The notes beneath the pieces were generated by a model. That model did not search any database, was not told the DNA's origin, and saw only the letters and a list, made by a program, of their open reading frames with translations. Source: Pseudomonas syringae CC1557 (GTDB lineage: Bacteria; Pseudomonadota; Gammaproteobacteria; Pseudomonadales; Pseudomonadaceae). Taken from it: a DNA stretch of 64,000 bases. The position numbers were made by a program, and so were the translations under genes. Positions 27,825 through 36,881 of the stretch are shown one piece after another (positions within the stretch are counted from its first letter, which is position 1; the number at the start of each line of letters is the position of its first letter). The DNA lies in assembly GCF_000452705.1 (NCBI RefSeq), contig NZ_CP007014.1, positions 186,001 through 250,000 of the forward strand, given 5' to 3'.

Positions 27825-27864
27825 TTCCCTTTAATCTTTCAGCCCTATCTGACAAGGATCCGAG

Positions 27865-28353
27865 ATGACCGATCAACCGAACAACGGCGCTGTTGAAAAC
27901 GAAGAAAACGGCCCGCAATTTTCCCTGCAGCGTATCTACGTTCGCGACCTGTCGTTCGAAGCGCCAAAAAGCCCGGCAATCTTCCGCCAGGAATGGACGC
28001 CAACCGTCAGTCTTGACCTCAACACCCGCCAGAAACAACTGGAAGGTGATTTTTACGAAGTCGTGCTGACCTTGTCGGTGACCGTCAACAACGGCGACGA
28101 AGTGGCTTTCATCGTTGAAGTGCAACAGGCCGGTATCTTCCTGATCAAGGGTCTGGAAGACGGCGCAATGAGCCACACCCTCGGCGCGTTCTGCCCGAAC
28201 ATCCTGTTCCCTTACGCTCGCGAAGCCATCGACAACCTGGTCGTTCGCGGCTCGTTCCCTGCGCTGATGCTGGCTCCGGTGAACTTCGACGCTCTGTACG
28301 CGCAAGAACTGCAACGCATGCAGGAAGCTGGCGAAACGCCGACTGTTCAGTAA
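27865..28353 (+). CDS. secB: protein-export chaperone SecB
   Basis: A 162-residue SecB that keeps preproteins unfolded and delivers them to SecA. Recognisable are [13 protein letters not shown] and the C-terminal half with [14 protein letters not shown] and the Ala/Pro-rich end. A good ribosome-binding site (AAGGATCCGAG) precedes the ATG. It is the last gene of the rhodanese-grxC-secB set and is followed by a strong terminator. Confidence 0.98.
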   Translation: MTDQPNNGAVENEENGPQFSLQRIYVRDLSFEAPKSPAIFRQEWTPTVSLDLNTRQKQLEGDFYEVVLTLSVTVNNGDEVAFIVEVQQAGIFLIKGLEDGAMSHTLGAFCPNILFPYAREAIDNLVVRGSFPALMLAPVNFDALYAQELQRMQEAGETPTVQ

Positions 28354-28370
28354 GCGTTACCGCTGCAAGC

Positions 28371-28397
28371 AAAAAGCGCCTTTCGGGGCGCTTTTTT
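28371..28397 (+). terminator. terminator of secB, between convergent genes
   Basis: AAAGCGCC (28373-28380) pairs with GGCGCTTT (28387-28394), followed by T residues to 28397. The A-run at the left end would let it also serve the opposing trmL. Confidence 0.9.
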
Positions 28398-28414
28398 GTG
28401 CATCGCGCATCGGT

Positions 28415-28870
28415 CTAGGCAAATCCGTGCTGACGCCATGCTTCATAGACCGCCACGGCGACGGTGTTGGACAGGTTCAGGCTACGGCAGCCTTCGCGCA
28501 TGGGCAGTCGCAGGCGATGCTCGCTGCTCAGCGAGTCGAGGATATCGGCGGGCAGGCCGCGGCTTTCCGGGCCGAACAGAAATGCATCGCCTGGCTCGAA
28601 GCTCGCATCATGAAAAGGTCGCGAGCCTTTGGTGGTGAAAGCGAACAACCTGGGGTTGCCGATTTTCTCCAGGCAGCTGGCCAGATCAGCATGAGTCTGC
28701 AGCGTGGCATACTCGTGATAGTCGAGACCGGCACGGCGCAGGCGCTTGTCGTCCAGCTCGAAACCCAATGGTTCGATCAAATGCAGGGTGCAGCCACTGT
28801 TGGCGCACAGCCTGATGACGTTGCCGGTATTCGGCGGAATTTCTGGTTGAAAAAGGATGACGTGAAACAT
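28415..28870 (-). CDS. trmL: tRNA (cytidine/uridine-2'-O-)-methyltransferase TrmL
   Basis: A 151-residue SPOUT methyltransferase that modifies the wobble base of certain tRNA-Leu. The start [17 protein letters not shown] at 28870 is conserved; the longer frame overlaps the divergent gene. Knot motifs are FGPESRGLP and [15 protein letters not shown]. It diverges from the next hypothetical gene and converges on secB, matching gene order in P. aeruginosa. Confidence 0.96.
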   Translation of the reverse strand: MFHVILFQPEIPPNTGNVIRLCANSGCTLHLIEPLGFELDDKRLRRAGLDYHEYATLQTHADLASCLEKIGNPRLFAFTTKGSRPFHDASFEPGDAFLFGPESRGLPADILDSLSSEHRLRLPMREGCRSLNLSNTVAVAVYEAWRQHGFA

Positions 28871-28895
28871 GCACGGCTCCGAACGAAAGGACGGG

Positions 28896-29309
28896 ATGCA
28901 TTCTACCCCTGAAGAGGACCCGAGACCGAAGCTATGGCCGCGTGTTCTTGGTTCGATGGCAATTGTCGGCTTCACCGTGGGCACCATTATCGGTCGTCTG
29001 TTGCAGCCTGATCCTGTCGAGCTTGAGCAGATCGAGGAGTTGCCCACGGGGCTGGCGCTCTGGTTCAACGAAGAACCGAAGTATCAGGGCGCGACGGTAG
29101 ACGGTGCAGTGGTGCTCAATGTCGACGCTTCAGGGCGGCCATGGACGGGGCAGCTGAGATTCGACAACAAGGTAGCGCGCTGGAAGGTAGAACAAGGGGA
29201 GAAGGGGTTGGTGCTTACGCTCCTGGCAGCCCGCCCACTTCATGGCGACTGGCGCACTGAGAAGGTGGACGGGCGCTGGAGACTGGAGGTCAGTCTCCGG
29301 GAGGAATAA
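28896..29309 (+). CDS. hypothetical membrane-anchored protein
   Basis: A 137-residue protein with one span at about residues 17-35 ([20 protein letters not shown]) and an extracytoplasmic domain of beta-strand character ([39 protein letters not shown]). The start at 28896 is set by AAAGGA 6 bases upstream; an ATG 27 bases earlier is possible. The function is unknown. It lies next to trmL, with which it shares a divergent promoter region. Confidence 0.8.
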   Translation: MHSTPEEDPRPKLWPRVLGSMAIVGFTVGTIIGRLLQPDPVELEQIEELPTGLALWFNEEPKYQGATVDGAVVLNVDASGRPWTGQLRFDNKVARWKVEQGEKGLVLTLLAARPLHGDWRTEKVDGRWRLEVSLREE

Positions 29310-30329
29310 AAGAGGGGAATCCCCGGCCTGCCTGTACCAAGGTCCCCAAAACTGGTGATGTATAAGCTAATGCAGAGGGCGTGCCAGTTTTCATTAGAGG
29401 GCCCTGAAAAACTTCCCTAGATCTGAATTCATGTAGCGCCTTTCAAACTATGTGATCTCTATTCATCTCATAACCGTTTGATTTTTAAATATTTTATATG
29501 TCAGGCGGAAGTCTGTATCACGACCGCAATTCTGGGTCGATCATATTGCTGTGCCGCGCACTTTTGATAACGCACTGCTTACCGACGCCTGTGCTTGTCC
29601 CCAGGCGCACTCAATTTGCGCACCACGCATGCGCAGAAACCCATACTGATGCACTCGTTCGCTGGAAGACGACCGTCGAACCGTATGTCCCCCGCGTATA
29701 AACGCCTCTTCGCGCTTCTGCCAAATGGCCGAGTGGAGCTGCGCGTGACACCAAAATTGCCTTTTTGTTCATCTGGTCTACAGTGAGGAACGGGTTTTCA
29801 TCATAAAAAGACCTTGAAAATGGCCCAAAAAAGCCAAGTGAAGAAATTTTCTTGTGCTCGAAGAGGGTGCATCATCAAAGTGATGACAACTGTCACATTA
29901 ACTGACTAGTCTCCCCGAAGTGCCCGAACCGCAAGGCTTTCATCGGTTGGCCACTATTGTGCCTACCATGATGACCGAGACCGGAACGGCCGCATTTCTG
30001 CGGCTGGGTGCGTGAAAACGAGAGATCTGACGAACGGTACCAAAATATATTTTGGGAATTGGGTAATTAGGTCGATACACTCCGTGACGTTGCTGCTGAC
30101 ACGAGCTGTGACATATGACTGGATGTTCTCAGGACTCTTGAAAAAGTTTCTTTAGCGCATAAAGGCATTTGGTCAACGTGTTGCCATCGACAAACGCGGT
30201 CTAGTCAAAAGTCAGGGCGAACAGAATCCATTGATCTCGGATCGGGACTGTCGCCTATCGCTAATCCGTGGGTCAGGGCAAAGCCCGGCACCATGGATAT
30301 AAAAAATTAGATTCACGAGGAGCGTAGCA
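29310..30329. other. 1020-base non-coding region upstream of the porin
   Basis: No credible gene was found; the open frames are short and without ribosome-binding sites. The DNA is clearly richer in A+T than its surroundings. It holds a possible weak terminator (29348-29394), a short palindrome TGACAACTGTCA (29884-29895) and a ribosome-binding site GAGGAG just before the porin start. The length suggests complex promoter control or an unannotated small RNA. Confidence 0.5.
29348..29394 (+). terminator. possible terminator of the trmL-adjacent gene
   Basis: AAAACTGG (29348-29355) pairs with CCAGTTTT (29384-29391) across a 28-base loop, followed by TCAT. It lies 39 bases after the stop. The large loop makes it weak. 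Confidence 0.35.
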
Positions 30330-31691
30330 ATGAAGAAGTCCACCCTGGCCTTGGCCGTAACCGTCGGTGTATTGGCCCAGCAGGCCGGTGCAGCTGGTTT
30401 CCTTGAAGACAGCAAAGCGTCCGTTAGCTCTCGTACTCTGTATTTTGACAACGACCAGCGTGAGCCTGGCTCGGCCAACAATCGTGAGACTGCTACTGGT
30501 TTGAAGTTTGACTACCTGTCGGGCTTTACTCAGGGCACTGTTGGTTTTGGTCTTGACCTGCAAGGTCTGGTGGGAGTTCACCTTGATGGTGGCCGTGGCC
30601 ATCACGCAGTGAACGGTGCCATCTCGCCTTCTGACACTGATGGTTCTTCAGTTGACGAGTGGAGCCGTCTGGGCGCCAACGGCAAGGTACGCTTCTCGAA
30701 AACCGAGCTGAAAGTCGGTAACGCATTGGCACCTAACCTGCCAATTCTGGTCAGCAACGATGGTCGTCTTCTGCCTCAGGCTTTCCAGGGCGGTATCCTG
30801 ACGTCCAAGGATCTGGACAACGTGACCTTCACCGCTGGTCAACTGAGCAAGTCCATTGGTCGTGCTTCGAGCAACTGGACGGACCTGTCCGTTGCTGGCG
30901 CTACTGAGGGCAGCGACCAGTTCCGTTTCGCTGGCGCAGACTGGAAAGTCACCAAAGACCTGACCCTGCAGTACTACTACGCCAACCTTGAAGACTTCTA
31001 CAAGCAACATTTCTTGGGTCTGGTTCATGTCTACCAGATCAGCGACAACCAGTCCTTCAAGACTGACCTGCGTTACTTCAATAGCAGCTCTGACGGCAAA
31101 AACAGCAGCGGCGCAACTGGCTACAGTTTCAACAACAATGGCGGTTATGCCAAAAAAGCTGGTGAAGTAGACAACACCACCTGGTCCGCCATGTTTACCT
31201 ACTCCTTGGGTGGCCATGCGTTGATGCTTGGTCGTCAGCAGGTTGGTGATGACGGCGGTATGGTTTATCTGGGCCAGGGTAATGTCACCAAAAACGGCAC
31301 CAGCCGCTCCAGTTCCGAAGGCAACGGCGGTTCGAGTTTCTACCTGTTCACTGACTCGATGATCAATGGCTTCAACCGTGCGGGTGAAAACACCACGTTC
31401 GGTCAGTACTCGTATGACTTCGCCAAGGTTGGCGTTCCAGGCCTTAAAGCAGCCGTTGCCTACCTCTACGGCGATGACATCAAAGGCGCACGTAATACCA
31501 CTTCGTTCGGCAACGAGTATTCTGAGTGGGAGCGCGATGTGCGCCTTGACTATGTGGTACAGAGCGGTCCATTGAAAGGCTTGGGCACTTCATTGCGTCG
31601 CGGGAACTACCGTGCTGATGGTGGCCTCAACGGCGCTGTTGATGCTGACCAAACCCGTCTGATCTTCAACTACACCTACAACTTCATGTAA
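30330..31691 (+). CDS. OprD-family outer-membrane porin (OprE/OprQ-like)
   Basis: A 453-residue porin with a signal peptide (MKKSTLALAVTVGVLAQQAGA) and the OprD-family start GFLEDSKASVSSRTLYFDND. It ends in the aromatic C-terminal strand NYTYNFM used for outer-membrane insertion. Alternating strands and Gly/Asn-rich loops fit an 18-strand barrel. OprD members pass basic amino acids or small carboxylates; the sequence looks closest to OprE/OprQ by eye. The gene is monocistronic, with a 1-kb upstream region and its own terminator. Confidence 0.93.
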   Translation: MKKSTLALAVTVGVLAQQAGAAGFLEDSKASVSSRTLYFDNDQREPGSANNRETATGLKFDYLSGFTQGTVGFGLDLQGLVGVHLDGGRGHHAVNGAISPSDTDGSSVDEWSRLGANGKVRFSKTELKVGNALAPNLPILVSNDGRLLPQAFQGGILTSKDLDNVTFTAGQLSKSIGRASSNWTDLSVAGATEGSDQFRFAGADWKVTKDLTLQYYYANLEDFYKQHFLGLVHVYQISDNQSFKTDLRYFNSSSDGKNSSGATGYSFNNNGGYAKKAGEVDNTTWSAMFTYSLGGHALMLGRQQVGDDGGMVYLGQGNVTKNGTSRSSSEGNGGSSFYLFTDSMINGFNRAGENTTFGQYSYDFAKVGVPGLKAAVAYLYGDDIKGARNTTSFGNEYSEWERDVRLDYVVQSGPLKGLGTSLRRGNYRADGGLNGAVDADQTRLIFNYTYNFM

Positions 31692-31710
31692 GTGTATTGA
31701 TGTTCAAAGG

Positions 31711-31736
31711 AACCCCGCCTTGCGCGGGGTTTCTTT
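31711..31736 (+). terminator. terminator of the porin gene
   Basis: AACCCCGC (31711-31718) pairs with GCGGGGTT (31724-31731), followed by TCTTTT. It is 20 bases after the stop. Confidence 0.88.
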
Positions 31737-31859
31737 TGTCTTGTTTTTGATATTTCTTATGGCTATATGAAAGTGATTATTTATTCTTTTTGATTTTCCT
31801 GCATCGGGCGCACAGTGAGGTCAGACCAAGACATCCCGAACATTACCAGGAGCACCATC

Positions 31860-32498
31860 ATGACACTGCGACTTGGCGACATCGCCCCGGACTTCGAGCA
31901 GGAATCCAGCGAAGGTCGTATCCGTTTCCATGAGTGGCTCGGCGATAGCTGGGGTGTGTTGTTTTCCCATCCGGCCGACTTCACGCCTGTCTGCACCACC
32001 GAGCTGGGTTTCACCGCCAAATTGAAAGACGAGTTTGCCAGGCGGGGCGTCAAGGCGATTGCGCTGTCGGTAGACCCGGTCGACTCGCACATCAAGTGGA
32101 TCGACGACATCAACACCACGCAAAATACCCAGGTCAACTTCCCCATCCTGGCCGATGCCGATCGCAAGGTTTCCGACCTGTACGACCTGATTCATCCCAA
32201 TGCCAGCGACACACTGACGGTGCGTTCGCTGTTCGTGATCGATCCGAACAAGAAAGTGCGCCTGACCATTACCTATCCAGCCAGTACCGGGCGCAACTTC
32301 CACGAGATATTGCGGGTTATCGACTCCTTGCAGCTGACCGATAACTACAAAGTTGCCACGCCTGCCAACTGGGTGGATGGCGATGATGTTGTGATTGTGC
32401 CGTCGATCAAGGACGAAGCCGAGATCAAGCAACGCTTTCCCAAGGGCTATAAGGCCGTCACGCCTTACCTGCGCTTGACGCCACAGCCAAACCGCTGA
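31860..32498 (+). CDS. lsfA: 1-Cys peroxiredoxin LsfA (Prx6 type)
   Basis: A 212-residue Prx6-type peroxiredoxin with the peroxidatic Cys45 in HPADFTPVCTTELG and the C-terminal domain of the 1-Cys class. The ATG at 31860 has AGGAG upstream. LsfA was first described in P. putida as a protein induced by sulfate starvation and encoded near the ssu genes. The ssu-type transport genes follow here after 456 bases, which supports the name. It reduces peroxides in the cytosol. Confidence 0.93.
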   Translation: MTLRLGDIAPDFEQESSEGRIRFHEWLGDSWGVLFSHPADFTPVCTTELGFTAKLKDEFARRGVKAIALSVDPVDSHIKWIDDINTTQNTQVNFPILADADRKVSDLYDLIHPNASDTLTVRSLFVIDPNKKVRLTITYPASTGRNFHEILRVIDSLQLTDNYKVATPANWVDGDDVVIVPSIKDEAEIKQRFPKGYKAVTPYLRLTPQPNR

Positions 32499-32954
32499 TT
32501 TTCGATCAACCAGGCGTGGGGTTATTCGGGCCGATTTATCGGCCCTTTTTTATTGTGCCCAGGCTTCGTGTGCACTCCAGCGTAGAACTGCCAAAAGCGG
32601 ACGCAGAGCTTCAAGAACGGTGCTCCCACGCGGAGCGTGGGAGCGATACAGCATGCCGGACACCGATTGATCGTTCCTCACTCCAACGTGTGAATGCCGT
32701 GGGTGACGCTCTGCGTCACCTATCTTCGCCGCACCGCACCGCACAGTCAGGATCGGACGCAGAGCATCCAGAACAGCATGCAGACTCTGAGCGGGGCGCG
32801 ATGGTTGAGGGTTCTTATATTCATTTATGGAATAACCAAATGAATAAATAAGATTTATAGATATAAAAAATGACTGTTAATGTCTCCTCATTCCCGTTTT
32901 GTCCATCGGCATCTGTCGAGCAGGGACCCACCCATATCGGTATAGGAGCGCAGC
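32499..32954. other. 456-base gap between lsfA and ssuA
   Basis: The gap holds three units of the dispersed repeat (32597-32804) and, on its right side, an A+T-rich stretch (about 32815-32885) probably with the ssuA promoter. In the related P. putida locus an ssuE gene stands before ssuA; no trace of one is seen here. Confidence 0.55.
32597..32804. repeat. dispersed intergenic palindromic repeat, locus B (three units)
   Basis: Forward unit 32597-32648 (GCGGACGCAGAGC ... CACGCGGAGCGTGGGAGCGA), reverse unit about 32670-32720 (GATCGTTCC ... GTGACGCTCTGCGTCACC), forward unit about 32751-32804 (GATCGGACGCAGAGCATCC ...). Wording and order match locus A. Confidence 0.8.
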
Positions 32955-33920
32955 ATGCGCACTGTCATTTTGCGTCGAGGCCTTGTTGCGCTGTTTGCTG
33001 CTGCGGTTGCTCTTGGTGTCGTTACTCAGGCTCAGGCAGAAGACCTGCGCATCGGTTATCAGAAATACGGCACGCTGGTCCTGCTCAAAGCCAAGGGCTC
33101 GCTGGAAAAGCGTTTGGCCGAGCAGGGCGTGAAAGTGCAATGGACCGAATTTCCCGGTGGCCCGCAGTTGCTTGAGGGGCTGAACGTGGGCTCTATCGAC
33201 TTCGGCGTAACCGGTGAAACACCGCCGGTCTTCGCTCAGGCTGCGGGTGCCGATCTGCTGTACGTTGCTTACGAGCCACCCGCTCCCACCAGCGAGGCCA
33301 TCCTGGTGCCCAAGGACTCACCGATCACCTCGGTGAAGGACCTGAAAGGCAAGAAAGTCGTGCTCAATAAAGGCTCGAACGTTCATTACCTGCTGGTTAA
33401 AGCGCTGGAAGACGCTGGTCTCAAGTACACCGATATCCAGACTGTGTTCCTGCCGCCAGCTGATGCGCGCGCCGCTTTCGAGCGCGGCAGCGTGGACGCC
33501 TGGGTCATTTGGGACCCGTACCAGGCCGCAGCTGAACAACAACTGCAGGCGCGCACATTGAAAGACGGCACTGGCATCGTCGACAACCACCAGTTCTATC
33601 TGGCAACCAAACCTTACGCGCAGAAGAATCCGAAAGTAATCCAGGCCCTGATCGAGGAAGTCCGTGCCGTGGGCGAGTGGTCCAAGGCTCACCCGGAAGA
33701 AGTGACCAAACAGGTCGCACCGTTGCTGGGGCTGCCTGCCGATATCACCCTGACCTCGGTGAAGCGCCAGGGCTACGGCGCGCAGTTCTTGTCTCCGTCG
33801 GTGGTCGCTGCGCAGCAGAAAATCGCTGACACCTTCTACCAGCTCAAACTGATTCCCAAGCCGCTCAGCATCGCTGACGTGGTCTGGACGCCACCTGCTG
33901 CTGTGGCTCAGGCGCAGTGA
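32955..33920 (+). CDS. ssuA: sulfonate ABC transporter, periplasmic binding protein
   Basis: A 321-residue SsuA-type protein with a signal peptide ending at AQA and the aliphatic-sulfonate binding-protein pattern (LRIGYQKYGTLVLLKAKG, WTEFPGGPQLLEGLNVGSIDFGVTGETPP, SVDAWVIWDPYQAAAE). It binds alkanesulfonates for import by SsuBC. In P. putida ssuD follows ssuA; here ssuC follows directly. The ATG at 32955 is preceded by TAGGAG. Confidence 0.94.
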   Translation: MRTVILRRGLVALFAAAVALGVVTQAQAEDLRIGYQKYGTLVLLKAKGSLEKRLAEQGVKVQWTEFPGGPQLLEGLNVGSIDFGVTGETPPVFAQAAGADLLYVAYEPPAPTSEAILVPKDSPITSVKDLKGKKVVLNKGSNVHYLLVKALEDAGLKYTDIQTVFLPPADARAAFERGSVDAWVIWDPYQAAAEQQLQARTLKDGTGIVDNHQFYLATKPYAQKNPKVIQALIEEVRAVGEWSKAHPEEVTKQVAPLLGLPADITLTSVKRQGYGAQFLSPSVVAAQQKIADTFYQLKLIPKPLSIADVVWTPPAAVAQAQ

Positions 33921-33948
33921 TCAACAGGCCCTTCGAGGAGAAAACTCC

Positions 33949-34746
33949 ATGAGCCTCAGTGCTTCGCAACGCATCGTTCACCGACTGGCGCCCTGGGCAC
34001 TTCCGGTTTTGCTGCTGGCGATCTGGCAACTGTCGGTCAGCGCTGGCTGGCTGTCCACGCGCATCCTGCCAGCGCCCAGCGCCGTCATTGAGGCGGGCGT
34101 CAACCTGGTCGCCAGTGGCGAAATCTGGACTCACCTCGCAATCAGTGGCTGGCGCGCCGGGATCGGCTTTGCCATCGGCGGCGGCATCGGCCTGGCGCTG
34201 GGCTTTATCACCGGCCTGAGCACGTGGGGCGAGCGTCTGCTGGACAGCTCGGTGCAGATGATCCGCAACGTACCGCACCTGGCACTGATTCCGCTGGTCA
34301 TCCTGTGGTTCGGCATCGACGAAACCGCCAAGATATTTCTGGTCGCGCTGGGCACCCTGTTTCCGATTTACCTGAATACCTATCACGGCATCCGCAACAT
34401 TGATCCGGCGCTGGTAGAGATGTCTCGTAGTTATGGCTTGTCAGGTTTCAGCTTGTTTCGCCATGTCATCCTGCCGGGGGCCATGCCCTCAATTTTGGTC
34501 GGCGTGCGCTTTGCGTTGGGTTTCATGTGGCTGACGCTGATTGTCGCTGAAACCATTTCGGCCAGTTCCGGCATCGGCTATCTGGCGATGAACGCACGGG
34601 AATTTCTGCAAACCGACATCGTGGTGCTGGCCATCGTGCTGTACGCCGTACTCGGTAAACTGGCCGATCTAGCCGCGCGAGGCCTGGAACGTGTCTGCTT
34701 GCGCTGGCATCCGGCCTATCAAGCGAGCAAAGGCGGTGCCGCATGA
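33949..34746 (+). CDS. ssuC: sulfonate ABC transporter, permease
   Basis: A 265-residue inner-membrane permease with about six spans and the ABC coupling motif at [23 protein letters not shown]. It forms the channel for sulfonates with SsuB. It is 28 bases after ssuA with GAGGAG upstream, and overlaps ssuB by 4 bases. The length fits the family. Confidence 0.94.
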   Translation: MSLSASQRIVHRLAPWALPVLLLAIWQLSVSAGWLSTRILPAPSAVIEAGVNLVASGEIWTHLAISGWRAGIGFAIGGGIGLALGFITGLSTWGERLLDSSVQMIRNVPHLALIPLVILWFGIDETAKIFLVALGTLFPIYLNTYHGIRNIDPALVEMSRSYGLSGFSLFRHVILPGAMPSILVGVRFALGFMWLTLIVAETISASSGIGYLAMNAREFLQTDIVVLAIVLYAVLGKLADLAARGLERVCLRWHPAYQASKGGAA

Positions 34747-35555
34747 CCAGTCTGAAACAGCAACCACCGCATCTGTTGCGCGGCATCCCGCTGGCAGTGC
34801 AAAACCTGAAAAAAACCTTTGGCTCCCGCGAAGTGCTCAAGGACATCGACCTGCACATTCCGGCCGGTCAGTTCGTCGCCATTGTCGGCCGAAGCGGGTG
34901 CGGCAAAAGTACCTTGCTGCGCCTGCTCGCCGGTCTGGATAAACCGACCGAGGGCCGCTTGCTGGCGGGCTCTGCGCCGCTGGACGATGCTCGCGAAGAC
35001 ACGCGGCTGATGTTTCAGGAAGCGCGCTTGCTGCCCTGGAAGAAAATCATCGACAACGTCGGCCTGGGTCTCAGCGGCGACTGGCGCACGCAGGCCCTTG
35101 AAGCGCTTGAGGCTGTCGGCCTTGCCGAGCGGGCCAACGAATGGCCTGCAGCATTGTCCGGTGGCCAGAAGCAGCGTGTTGCACTGGCCCGCGCGCTGAT
35201 TCACAAACCACGCCTGCTGTTACTCGACGAGCCGCTGGGTGCGCTGGATGCCCTGACCCGGATCGAGATGCAGCAACTGATCGAAAAGCTCTGGGGCCAG
35301 TACGGCTTCACCGTGCTGCTGGTCACTCACGATGTCAGCGAGGCCGTCGCGATTGCCGACCGGGTGATCCTGATCGAGGAAGGACAGATCGGCCTCGACC
35401 TGCTGGTCGATCTGCCTCGTCCACGCGTTCGCGGCTCGCATCGCCTTGCGGCACTGGAAGCCGAAGTACTCAACCGCGTGCTGGCACTCCCAGGCTCGCC
35501 GCCCGACCCGGAACCTTTTTCGCCACTGCCCACGCAATTGCGCTGGGCAAATTAA
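34743..35555 (+). CDS. ssuB: sulfonate ABC transporter, ATP-binding protein
   Basis: A 270-residue ATPase with Walker [11 protein letters not shown]-loop FQEARLLPW, signature [15 protein letters not shown], Walker [12 protein letters not shown] and the H-loop VTHD. The FQEARLLPW wording is typical of nitrate/sulfonate/taurine ATPases. It drives the SsuABC importer and starts within the ssuC stop (ATGA). Confidence 0.95.
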   Translation: MTSLKQQPPHLLRGIPLAVQNLKKTFGSREVLKDIDLHIPAGQFVAIVGRSGCGKSTLLRLLAGLDKPTEGRLLAGSAPLDDAREDTRLMFQEARLLPWKKIIDNVGLGLSGDWRTQALEALEAVGLAERANEWPAALSGGQKQRVALARALIHKPRLLLLDEPLGALDALTRIEMQQLIEKLWGQYGFTVLLVTHDVSEAVAIADRVILIEEGQIGLDLLVDLPRPRVRGSHRLAALEAEVLNRVLALPGSPPDPEPFSPLPTQLRWAN

Positions 35556-35582
35556 CCCTGATCCCCCAAAGGAAGACATGCC

Positions 35583-35798
35583 ATGACTATCAAAGCCATC
35601 AACGTTCGCAACCAGTTCAAAGGCACCATCAAGGAAATCGTCCACGGCGACGTACTGTCTGAAATCGACGTGCAAACCGCTTCGGGCGTCGTGACGTCGG
35701 TCATTACCACTCGCTCGGTCAAAGAGCTGGAGCTGGTCGTTGGCAGTGAAGTGATTGCCTTCGTGAAGTCGACTGAAGTCTCCATCGCCAAGTTGTAA
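35583..35798 (+). CDS. ssuF: molbindin-like protein SsuF
   Basis: A 71-residue single TOBE/Mop-fold protein (NQFKGTIKEIVHGDVLSEIDVQTASGVVTSVITTRSVKEL), as in SsuF at the end of the P. putida ssu operon, where it was reported to be needed for use of sulfonates or sulfate esters. Mop domains bind molybdate or similar oxyanions. It is the last gene of the cluster, 27 bases after ssuB, with a terminator downstream. Confidence 0.9.
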   Translation: MTIKAINVRNQFKGTIKEIVHGDVLSEIDVQTASGVVTSVITTRSVKELELVVGSEVIAFVKSTEVSIAKL

Positions 35799-35810
35799 TC
35801 GATGGGCAAA

Positions 35811-35849
35811 AAAATACCCCGGACGGTCCTGACCCTCCGGGGTTTTTTG
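35811..35849. terminator. bidirectional terminator between ssuF and the TetR gene
   Basis: ACCCCGGA (35816-35823) pairs with TCCGGGGT (35836-35843), with A-run on the left and six T on the right, serving both converging genes. Confidence 0.9.
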
Positions 35850-35856
35850 CTTTATC

Positions 35857-36501
35857 TCAGGTGTTCTGGATGCGTTTCGGCAAGAACACCGGCAAATACA
35901 AACCCAGATAAGCATCAAACACCCGCATGCCTTCTTCGGCCATGCGTGGTGTGATTTCGTCATGCAATTGCACTGAACGCGCATATACCCGATCCCCCAG
36001 TTCCATCGCCAGCGCAAACACGTCTACATCGTCCGGCAGCGCAGGTAACTGGAAGTGGCGATCAAACACCTCAAGCATCAAATGCCCCAGCTCAATGTCG
36101 TGCTGTCGATCGGCCTGGTTGATTTCGGTCAGGCCGTGCTGCGCGAGAATCAACTGCCGGGCGGCGGCGTCGGCGTTGTAGATCGCCAGCATGCGCAGTT
36201 CGACGATACGTGACAGGTCGCGCCAGGTATGGAGTTGGTCGGTGTCGATGGGGTCCTGCAGCGATGCGCGGAAAGCGGCGTGGATATCCGCGGTCAGTGC
36301 TTCAAGCAGCGCGGGGACGCTGGCGAAGAAGTGGTACACCGAAGAGGGTGGAATGCCGGCTCGCTCGGCAACGCTGTAGATCGACAGGCTGGCCACCCCT
36401 TGTTCGGCAAGCAGCGTGCGGGCAGCGTCGAGAATCGAATCGATTCTGGCCTGGCTGCGTGCTTGAGGCTTGCGGGGGGCGGCGGCGCGTGTCATGTGCA
36501 T
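35857..36501 (-). CDS. TetR-family transcriptional regulator
   Basis: A 214-residue one-component regulator. The N-terminal helix-turn-helix is at about residues 18-65 (ARIDSILDAARTLLAEQG, SVAERAGIPPSSVYHFF); the rest is the ligand-binding dimer domain with a TetR_C-like pattern. A start two codons later (36495) has better spacing to AAGAG. It converges on ssuF and has no obvious target beside it apart from itself; an inverted repeat at 36542-36562 could be its site. The ligand is unknown. Confidence 0.88.
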   Translation of the reverse strand: MHMTRAAAPRKPQARSQARIDSILDAARTLLAEQGVASLSIYSVAERAGIPPSSVYHFFASVPALLEALTADIHAAFRASLQDPIDTDQLHTWRDLSRIVELRMLAIYNADAAARQLILAQHGLTEINQADRQHDIELGHLMLEVFDRHFQLPALPDDVDVFALAMELGDRVYARSVQLHDEITPRMAEEGMRVFDAYLGLYLPVFLPKRIQNT

Positions 36502-36541
36502 GGCTCTTGATTGGGCTGGCGGTATTGTAAGGCATTCTGTC

Positions 36542-36562
36542 GGAACGAATCTCGATCGTTCC
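36542..36562. promoter_or_regulatory. inverted repeat, possible TetR operator
   Basis: GGAACGA (36542-36548) and TCGTTCC (36556-36562) form a perfect 7-bp inverted repeat with a 7-base spacer, 41 bases upstream of the TetR start. The same words occur at the ends of the dispersed repeat units in this window, so it may be a repeat remnant instead. Confidence 0.35.
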
Positions 36563-36815
36563 CGCGCAGCGTGTCTCGACGCGGCAAGCGCCCGGCAGAC
36601 ACACCTTGCGTCTTCAGGTGAGCATTATGTGTCGTGGTTGCAAAGCGGAGCCCCTCTGGTATTGCACGCAACTCCATGAATAACCAGCGATAAAATATTC
36701 AACCCTGAATTTTTCCCCTTATTTAGTGGGCAATATTACTGCGGACTGGCGGGCGATTGTTAATGTGATGAGATACAGTGAGTGGCGTCTATCAAGGCCC
36801 GATGGGCTATTGTGC

Positions 36816-36842
36816 TCAAGCTTCGCTTTAGTTCGCCGATAA
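36816..36842 (+). promoter_or_regulatory. sigma-28 (FliA) promoter of the chemoreceptor gene
   Basis: TCAAGCTT (36816-36823), 11 bases, then GCCGATAA (36835-36842). The -10 matches the FliA consensus GCCGATAA fully, the -35 fits the pseudomonad form TCAAG, and the spacing is exact. It is 39 bases upstream of the ATG at 36882, so the receptor is expected to be made with the flagellum. Confidence 0.85.
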
Positions 36843-36881
36843 CTTTTTTTATAACCAGATTAACACTAGGGATTTGTGGCG

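Larger units (their letters stand above)
36502..36881. other. 380-base divergent region, TetR gene / chemoreceptor
   Basis: The region holds an inverted repeat near the TetR side (36542-36562) and a strong sigma-28 promoter near the chemoreceptor (36816-36842). Between them is an A+T-rich stretch with no visible gene. Confidence 0.6.

Noticed and set aside
29498..29786. Short open frames in the region before the porin
   Set aside because: They are under 70 codons, overlap one another, and lack start signals or any recognisable motif.
29884..29895. TGACAACTGTCA palindrome as a regulator site for the porin
   Set aside because: It is short, more than 400 bases from the gene, and could occur by chance in A+T-rich DNA. 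It is mentioned only in the description of the gap.
32597..32804. Repeats at this and similar loci considered as a CRISPR array
   Set aside because: Units are palindromic, imperfect, in both orientations and without regular spacers; no cas genes are present.
36542..36562. Confident TetR operator
   Set aside because: The half-sites GGAACGA and TCGTTCC also form the ends of the dispersed repeat units, so the palindrome could be a repeat fragment. It was kept only as a low-confidence site.
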